Assembly: GCA_028641055.1 (NCBI GenBank)
Contig: CM054062.1
Location: forward strand, 11,550,305 to 11,614,304
Direction: 5' to 3'
DNA: 64,000 nucleotides
Source: Alopecurus myosuroides
Taxonomy: Eukaryota; Streptophyta; Magnoliopsida; Poales; Poaceae
Shown: positions 57,152 to 64,000 of the stretch, one piece after another
Layout: every line of letters begins with the position of its first letter
How positions within the stretch are numbered: position 1 is the first letter of the stretch
Notes under the pieces: model-generated
The model's database searches: none
Told to the model about the DNA's origin: nothing
What the model saw: the letters and a program-made list of their open reading frames with translations, nothing else
Made by a program: the position numbers and the translations under genes

Positions 57152-57914
57152 GAAGAGGAGGGAAGGAGGGAGCAGGTGGAGGAATCGGTGGAGGGTGACG
57201 TCCTCCTCGTGCTCCTGTTCTGTCCGTACGAAGAAGAAGGGGGTAGCGGGCTAGAAAGGAGGAAGGTGGGCTGGCCCATTTGGGCTGGCCTGCCTCCGCT
57301 TGGGAGTTCTTTTTATTTTTTTCTGTTTACACATTTGTTTTTGTAGGAAAGAAAGAGAGAGAAAAAGAATAAGGTTTTAGGGGTTTTTTATTTTATGAAA
57401 TAATTTTTATTGAATTACAAAACATTGAGGTCAAGGTTTGTGAACTTTATTTTCAAAAATTTAAAATGTCAATTTGATTTGAATTTGCTATTTGAATTTC
57501 AAATAGGGTTTCACATAGATTTGATTTTTAAAATAAGCAAGTTTTATTCAATAATCTCAAACAACTATGAAAAACTTATTGAATTTAAATGTTTGCAAGA
57601 TTTCAATTTTAAACCACAATTGGAACATGCCAAGTATGAAAGATTTGAATTGAATTTGAACTTGAATTTACCACTAGGGTGTTAATAAAAGGCGGTTTTA
57701 TTAACAAGAAATTTAAATAAACCAATTTCAAAACTATTGAAAACAATTTGAGTTGTTTAGCTTGCCATTTTTAATTGGAATCTTTGGACATGTTTGAAAG
57801 TTTAAATTGGTTTGAACTTTTTAAGTTGTTTTGAAAACAAGGTGCAATGCATATGATGCAAAGCAAAAAGGAAAACAACCAAATCTAATTGGGGGAAATC
57901 CCCCGGGTGTTACA

Positions 57915-58411
57915 GACGACACCACTAACAAGGGATTGCGCCCTCGCAATCCACCCACTAACCCGGGAGGGAAAAGAAGTTCGACTATCGATTCTTCATG
58001 CTTCCAGTTGATCTCCTCGACACCACTAACAAGGGCTTCTCGACACCACTAACAAGAGATTCTTGCTCGGGTTGATGACGATGTTCTTCCACCAGGAATC
58101 TTCCGATGATCGAACCTATTAGGTTAAAGGCTCAGAAAACGTCCACCCACGTAGGATCCTAAAACTTTGAAAGATAGGTACGAGAGTAGACTCCAAAACA
58201 AATAAGATGAGAGGAGAAATAGAATAGAGATAAGGAGAAAACAAGAATCCTATTGAGATGTTTCCAAAACAGGTTTTGCACAAATAGTTTTTGACACTCT
58301 AGAAACACGCCCGTTAGCGAGGTTATCCTACAGGCTTTGCCGACCCGTTGCTTCGATAACCATTCGTATCGAAACAACTTTGGGAATCTGAAACCAGGCT
58401 CTGATACCATT
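57915..58411 (-). mobile_element. Minimal internal domain of the giant-LTR element
   Basis: 497 bp. The primer site (minus: TGGTATCAGAGCC, about 58398-58410) adjoins the right LTR. No polypurine tract is seen at the other end. Instead there is a copy of CGACACCACTAACAAGGG (57917-57934), repeated at 58018-58035 and, nearly identically, 58041-58058. No significant ORF. Loss of the tract would block plus-strand priming at that site. Confidence 0.85.
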
Positions 58412-61400
58412 TGTAACGCCCCGAGATCGGGCACTATGCAGATTTTAGCATTTCCGCCAAAATCCACATAATAACCGATTCCAGGTTGCCACTTGTGATA
58501 ACATTACAACAGTTCACGAATAATCCACAACAACAACAGAGGAGGTATATACAAGACGACTCAAACGAGTCAAGGATACAACTGATACAATACAAAGATC
58601 CAAATAACAGCGGAAGAAACAACATAGCGTCCGACTACGAACAAGATACAAATTGGACTAAGAGTCCTGAAGATAACCGATGGCGTCCAATCCCTGCCCA
58701 GGCCAAGCCGGAGGGATTCCCAAGCTAACATCATCAGACTTCAAACCTATTGACTGCAATGTGGAATATGCAGCCACGAAAAGGATTCGTGGGTCAGTAC
58801 GGTTAAGTACTGGCAAGTGGATAACCCATACTCACAAGATACCAGCGTAACCAATCATCACAAGATACAAATACTTTAGGTACAACGGAAAGGAATGGAT
58901 TATTGCAAAGAAGCGGCAGCGGGCTGCACTAACTAACTACAGAGACGCACTACAACATCCGGCTAAAAGAAAGGGATAAGATAGCGCGACAAAACCAACT
59001 ATAACTACTCACCAAACAATACCCATCCAATGTTACCCCCTACTAAGGAAGCAACCCAAGGAAACTCTCACGGTTGGTTAAAGTGACATTCATCTTTATG
59101 GTGGAGGTAATCTATATTACTAGTCAAGTTATCATCGTTAAGTGTAAGTTGTCTGAGTACTTGTTAGCCAGCACTTTCACCAAGTCATCCATAACCGCGG
59201 ACAACACGGCTTCTCGAGAAGATTAACCCTGCAGGGATGCACCAATTTGGCCGTACACGTAAGAATGACCCGCCAGATGGAAATGCACTTCCACCAAGCG
59301 AGGCACTCAACACAACCCAACTCTTCTTTGCATCAAGCCGAAAGAACCACGTGCAATTGAGCGCACGACTAATCAAGCCCCACGAAGAAAAGGGGACCCT
59401 CATAGCACTCTAAGAACGTGTCTCCCTAAATGCCGACTACAAAAGTTCCACCCTGGCGCCAAGGGTTCGCACCTGCATATGCATGCGGCAAATGGAAAAC
59501 CCGAACTAAATGAGGCGATTTGGACGAGATGCGAATCAAATCAAAGTTGCGGGGGGCGCCCATACTCGCTTCCCACATACGGTTAGTGCGCTCATCATGG
59601 ATCGGAGGACAAGACCCTTTTCCTAATTAAGGTCGACACTAGCAGGCCTCAAAACCACGCCGGGCCTCCTGCCGGTGCCTTATCATCAAATTATTATTAC
59701 CCAAAACATTAACATGTTGTTGATGGAATTGAAACCCATCTATCGACTAAACAGGTGATAAGACGGACAACAAGACTTGAGCGCAAACAACACTAAGCAT
59801 GCAACTACGACACGAGGGCCAACAAGGTAAACAAACAACAGTTAATAGGAAGTGTAAGGAAGGCTATCTCATGGTTGCAAGGTAAACATATGATAGGATC
59901 GAGACACAAGCATCGAATCATAAGGCTAGAATAAAGGCAACGGGAAGAATCGGTAGCAAGTGATGAAAGGCAGCCATAGGTAGCAAGTGAGTATACTTGC
60001 CTGGAATCCAGCAAGTAGAGGTACATCCGCAGAACTTGTCGTTGCTCACATCATCTCAACGTCCTATCCGTTAAGAAGCAACGAACTAGAACAAACACCG
60101 GATGCAACAATTACTCCTACGGCAAAAGATCCAACATGATCAAGATATGGATGCATGACAATTAATTAATGCATCAAAGTAAACCAGTTGACATGGTAAA
60201 CATATTTAAATGGGCCCATATGCAATTTGGATTGCATATGGAAAAGCCCATGAATTAATGTTGAATTAAATGATCTACAAATAACCATCATGTGAAAGTT
60301 GATTAGAATGATGCATGGATGATGAAAACAATAAGAAAACAACAATAGCTTCAGTTTTTTTTTTGAAAGGAAGGCAGCAGGGGAGGCCCCCACGGCGGGT
60401 TTTTATTTTTGAAATAATAGGAACCCAAGTCTGCATCCGTGAGGACTTGAACCTGGGTGGTTGGGTTGTACATCCACTTCCCTAACCAAGTGAGCTAGGC
60501 TCGCTTCCCTTTGGAATTTTATTTGTTAAGTTATGAACTTTGGTATTTTAAATGATTTAAACAAACATTTGTTGGTTTCACCAATTTTAAATGTTCAAAA
60601 CAGATAACAAAATTTATATTTGGAAAGAACACAAAATTTTAGATGGAATACATATTTCATTTGTTGAATTTGGATTTTAGATGAGCAAGTTATTAAATTG
60701 ACAATTTTAAATGCATTGATTAAGAAATAGTTGTTTTCAGCAATTTAATTTATTCAAAATAGAAAACAAAGTTTATATTTGGAGAGCTTGTTCAATTTTG
60801 CATGGAAAACATATTTTACATGTTGGAATTGGATTTGAATTGCCCAAGTTATGAATTTTGCAATTTAAAAGGTTTAATTAAAGCATTGAATTATTGCACC
60901 AATTTTAATTAGAAAAAAACAGTAAACAAATTGTATTGAAAAGGTTGAAAACATGTAGCAAATGTTTCACTGAACATTTTGAGCTATTAAACATAATTTT
61001 TGGGTTATTATTGAATTTATTATGCAATTCTTCATAAGTATTTTATTCTGCCCTTTTTAGTAAACAGAGGGAAACATGTTCAAATTTAATTCAATTGTGA
61101 CCAAATAACATACCAATGTGTAGAGTTTGTTAAGACAAATTTTTAGAGCCCAAGTTTGCTCAATTTGGGTGAACAGAACTCAAGTTATGAATTCCCAAAG
61201 TTTCAAATTTTAATAGCCATTTATGTATTTAATTATTTAGTGCAAAATTTATTACAGAAACATGTTGCAACTTTGTGACTAACAGAAATAGCACAAGATT
61301 CTGAATCCATAGAAACTTGAATCATTGAAATTGGAGCATTTTTCAATTTTTTATGGATTTTACAAATAAAGATTCAGTTCTGTTTTTCTGAATTTCGGGA

Positions 61401-62849
61401 AATAAAAGAAAAAAATGGAGGAAAAAGGGGTGGCTTTTGCTGCGGAGGGGGATCGAACTCGGGGCTCCAGGGCGTGCGTACGGGGTGCTATCCACTGTGG
61501 TATGCGATCGGTTGTGATGGATGTGGAGGCCGGCCCAATATGGGGAGATGCTGCGCGGGTTTTTTTTCTTACGAACTGAAGAACTAATCTGGTACTACAC
61601 GGGACAAACAGCAGGCGAGCTCGCCGGAGAAACCACGACGGCTGCACGACGGCGAGCACCAGAGCAAGGGGGAGAGGAGAGGGAAGGGAGGCCCGAGGGG
61701 CAGAGGCTCACCTTGGGCGCGTAGACGACGGCGCGGGGCGTCGTGGCTTCTGACGATGAAGGTGCAGACGCGGCCTCGGCTGCTGCGTCCGCCGGCGAAA
61801 GAGGAGGACGCCGCCGGCAGCCCAGACCATCTCCGGCCCCGAAAATCGAGGGGGAGGGAGCCCGTGTTGTGGGCTTTCCGTTCCCGGCAACGGGAGGGCT
61901 CATCGGTACTCGTGGTGGTGGCGCCAAGCTCCCAAAGTGGCGGCCATGGTGGCTCCAACAGGTACCAAAAATTCAGAGAAAGGAACCAATTTCAGAGAGA
62001 GGAATTGAAAAGAATTTGGGTGGAAGGGAGCTGGCGGCGGATGGAGGAGGAGAGGGTCTAGGGTTCCTCCTCGGGAGGGGGGGGTTAAAAGGAAGAGGAG
62101 GGAAGGAGGGAGCAGGTGGGGGAATCGGTGGAGGGTGACGTCCTCCTCGTGCTCCTGTTCTGTCCGTACGAAGAAGAAGGGGGTAGCGGGCTAGAAAGGA
62201 GGAAGGTGGGCTGGCCTGCCTCCCCTTGGGAGTTCTTTTTATTTTTTTCTGTTTACACATTTTTTTTTGTAGGAAAGAAAGAGAGAGAAAAAGAATAAGG
62301 TTTTAGGGGTTTTTTATTTTATGAAATAATTTTTATTGAATTACAAAACAGTGAGGTCAAGGTTTGTGAACTTTATTTTCAAAAATTTAAAATGTCAATT
62401 TGATTTGAATTTGCTATTTGAATTTCAAATAGGGTTTCACATAGATTTGATTTTTAAAATAAGCAAGTTTTATTCAATAAGCTCAAACAACTATGAAAAA
62501 CTTATTGAATTTAAATGTTTGCAAGATTTCAATTTTAAACGACAATTGGAACATGCCAAGTATGAAAGATTTGAATTGAATTTGAACTTGAATTTACCAC
62601 TAGGGTGTTAATAAAAGGGGTTTTTATTAACAAGCAATTTAAATAAACCAAATTCAAAACTATTGAAAACAATTTGAGTTGTTTAGCTTGCCATTTTTAA
62701 TTGGAAACTTTGGAGATGTTTGAAAGTTTAAATTGGTTTGAACTTTTTAAGTTGTTTTGAAAACAAGGTGCAATGCATATGATGCATCTGATGCAAAGCA
62801 AAAAGGAAAACAACCAAATCTAATTGGGGGAAATCCCCCGGGTGTTACA
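58412..62849 (-). repeat. Right (5') LTR of the giant-LTR element, carrying a SINE
   Basis: It runs from TGTAACGCCCCGAG to GGGTGTTACA. It is longer than the left LTR mainly because of a SINE-like insertion at 60355-60511. Small indels also distinguish the two, for example a 14-bp difference around 62213 and an extra GATGCATCT near 62780. Confidence 0.93.
60355..60511 (-). mobile_element. tRNA-derived SINE in the right giant LTR
   Basis: On the minus strand it begins with GAGCCTAGCTCACTTGGTTA, containing a pol III A box (TAGCTCACTTGG, 60486-60497). A B box follows (GGTTCAAGTCC, 60443-60453), about 33 bp away as in a tRNA gene. It ends in a poly-A run (10 T on plus, 60355-60364). About 155 bp in total. 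Grass SINEs such as Au have this plan, but I cannot confirm the family. The left LTR has about 20 different bases at the same point, so part of the target was replaced, and no target duplication is visible. Confidence 0.75.
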
Positions 62850-62854
62850 ATACA

Positions 62855-64000
62855 GAGGGGTTGCTAAGGGAATAGACAACACCCAGGTGGAAAGCAGACC
62901 AAAGAGAACGAAAGAAAATAGGTTGAAAACAGCGAAATAAAAGAGGTTGTCTCCCGGTAGCGCTTTTCTTTAACGCCTTTCAGCTAGGCATAAAAGGGTG
63001 GAATCACGTGGATGCTCACATAAGAAATATGAATTGAAGTAAAACAGAGCATCATGAAGAAAATTTAAAACAAATTTAAGTCTAACCCACTTCCTATGCA
63101 TAGCAATCTTGTGAAGAAATAAATTAAAGAAGCTCAAACTAGAAATCATGGGAAGGTAAAACAAGAGCAACTTCAAAACTTTCAACAAAAAGAGAGGTGT
63201 TTTAGTAACATGAAAATTTCTACAACCATATTTTCCTCTCTAATAATAATTTTCAGTAGCATCGTGAATAAACTCAACAACATAATTATCACATAAAGCA
63301 TGTTTGTCATGGTCTAAAAGCACACAATTCATATCAAGCTAAAAAAAAGTGGGATCAAAATTGATAAACAACTCTTCTTTTTCCCCACTTTTAGCAATAT
63401 CAAAACAAGATAATTGGTTACTCTTAAAAGGTATAGGACACATTATAGCAATGATATTTTAAGTAGCATTATGATTTATAACATCAAATAACAGAGGACC
63501 ATCATCAAGAGAATTATCATAAGATTTATCCAAGTAGCATGGATTATCAGAAATAACAGTAGCAATATCATTCTCACAAGTCTCATTCATAGTAGTGTCA
63601 AGGTCACAAGTATAAAACGTATCAAATAATGTATGAGTTAAAGAGTTACCATCATTGGGAGGTTGACATGGGTAGCTCCATTCTTCCTCCTCTCGATCAT
63701 CACTCTCCTCCTTTTTTTCATCCAATGAGCTTCCAGATTCAACAATTTCTTCTTCCATAGGCTCCTGCAAGGCATTAGTTACTTCCTTAGGTTGTGAGAA
63801 TTTATTAAGATATTCCATTACATAGTAATTAGAATCCTTGTAATTATCAAATCAATATTCAATTATAGCATAAATCTCATATTTATAAGGTGCATCATCA
63901 ATACTTTCAAGTAAATAGGCAATTTTGAATGCACCCTTCCAAGCAATAAATTCTTCAATTTTTTCCACATCATATAATTCATAATTTCCCTTAAAATAAG
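62855..64000 (-). mobile_element. Internal domain of element C, continued (coding side)
   Basis: After the ATACA duplication the sequence resumes exactly as the reverse complement of the A/B region around 7240-7290. It includes the TACCGGGAGACAACC block near 62945, and continues into an acidic gag-like ORF. The 5' LTR of C lies beyond the window. Confidence 0.85.
63459..64000 (-). pseudogene. Acidic ORF of Athila-like element C (broken, runs off right edge)
   Basis: The frame is open from the right edge, with readings such as YDVEKIEEFIAWKGAFKIAY, is broken by one in-frame TGA at 63852-63854, and continues from MEYLNKFSQPKEV (63818) to the stop at 63459. The last part is very acidic (EEEIVESGSSLDEKKEESDD, then EEEEW). 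Such acidic ORFs are common in the gag region of Triticeae Athila-like elements. I recognise no enzyme domain. The single TGA is the only damage seen in this stretch. Confidence 0.65.

Larger units (their letters stand above)
53614..57914 (-). repeat. Left (3') LTR of the giant-LTR element
   Basis: It runs from TGTGATGCCCCGAG to GGGTGTTACA. The partner LTR begins TGTAACGCCCCGAG. The GC-rich block at 56500-57200 holds ORFs on both strands of 100-146 codons with proline-, serine- and arginine-rich composition and no domain. They are preserved in the other LTR simply because the LTRs are near-identical. Confidence 0.93.
53614..62849 (-). mobile_element. Non-autonomous giant-LTR element: two 4.3-4.4-kb LTRs around 497 bp
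   Basis: LTRs are 53614-57914 (4301 bp) and 58412-62849 (4438 bp), separated by 57915-58411. A perfect 5-bp target duplication ATACA flanks the whole (53609-53613 and 62850-62854). A tRNA-Met primer site adjoins the right LTR, so orientation is minus. There is no coding capacity for gag or pol. LTRs differ by about six or seven substitutions in the first 330 bases, mostly transitions, so this is among the youngest insertions here. It resembles LARD-type elements such as barley Sukkula in LTR size, but has an extremely short core; the family name is not established. Confidence 0.93.

Noticed and set aside
56547..57198. Overlapping ORFs of 100-146 codons on both strands in the giant LTR, repeated at 61584-62138
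   Set aside because: They lie in a GC-rich LTR block, have low-complexity Pro/Ser/Arg composition and no domain. They recur only because the LTRs are near-identical.
53614..62849. Two independent solo LTRs side by side
   Set aside because: A single ATACA duplication flanks the pair, none separates them, and a primer site adjoins the right LTR, so one element with two LTRs is simpler.
1..64000. CRISPR arrays, rRNA or tRNA genes, bacterial-type operons
   Set aside because: Nothing of the kind was seen. The only tRNA-like sequences are retrotransposon primer sites and the SINE head.

Overview
The window looks like intergenic DNA from a large grass genome, most likely a Triticeae species (wheat, Aegilops, barley or rye group). 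The main reason is the repeated LTR start TGATACGTCTCCAACGTATC, the Athila-type tRNA-Asp primer sites, a Sirevirus with its LTR palindromes, and very long Gypsy LTRs, stacked inside one another. I found no host gene I can support. The readable coding sequence belongs to transposable elements, and most of it is broken.

Layout. 1-11245: an Athila-like non-autonomous element (A, + strand) whose 5' LTR is interrupted by a 6.1-kb LTR (G, - strand) of a Gypsy element that runs off the left edge. 11246-17060: a DNA-transposon/LINE patchwork. It holds a PIF/Harbinger 3' fragment, a second Harbinger end abutting it, a decayed LINE, a complete 2.3-kb Harbinger carrying a spliced Myb-like ORF1, and a LINE tail. 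17061-18430: unassigned. 18431 to about 25010: a nearly intact L1-type LINE (- strand) with ORF1 and ORF2. 25011-28245: mostly unassigned, with a 167-bp hAT MITE and a decayed Copia RNase H containing a 308-bp tandem duplication.

28246-64000 is one nested stack. Athila-like D is the host. Sirevirus E (Copia) lies in D. E is hit by Athila-like B in its 5' LTR (TSD ACAGT), by a 4.9-kb solo LTR in gag (TSD GCCAA), and by a second Copia F after gag. F is hit by Athila-like C. C is hit by a non-autonomous element of giant LTRs (4.3 and 4.4 kb) and only 497 bp of internal DNA (TSD ATACA). That element's right LTR carries a tRNA-derived SINE. The deepest chain D>E>F>C>giant-LTR element>SINE is six levels.

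The observation I rate highest is a shared design in the three giant LTR types (G, the solo LTR and the 4.3-kb LTR pair), all transcribed on the - strand. Each has a GC-rich leader block ending in a consensus 5' splice donor (GTGAGC or GTGAGT), a long AT-rich stretch of 2.8-4.1 kb, and then a small hairpin followed by a plausible 3' splice acceptor. The hairpin stems differ in sequence but stay paired and keep a 6-nt loop, which is a covariation pattern. This suggests an intron inside the LTR with a structured 3' end. All boundaries were read by eye; no alignment or database search was run.
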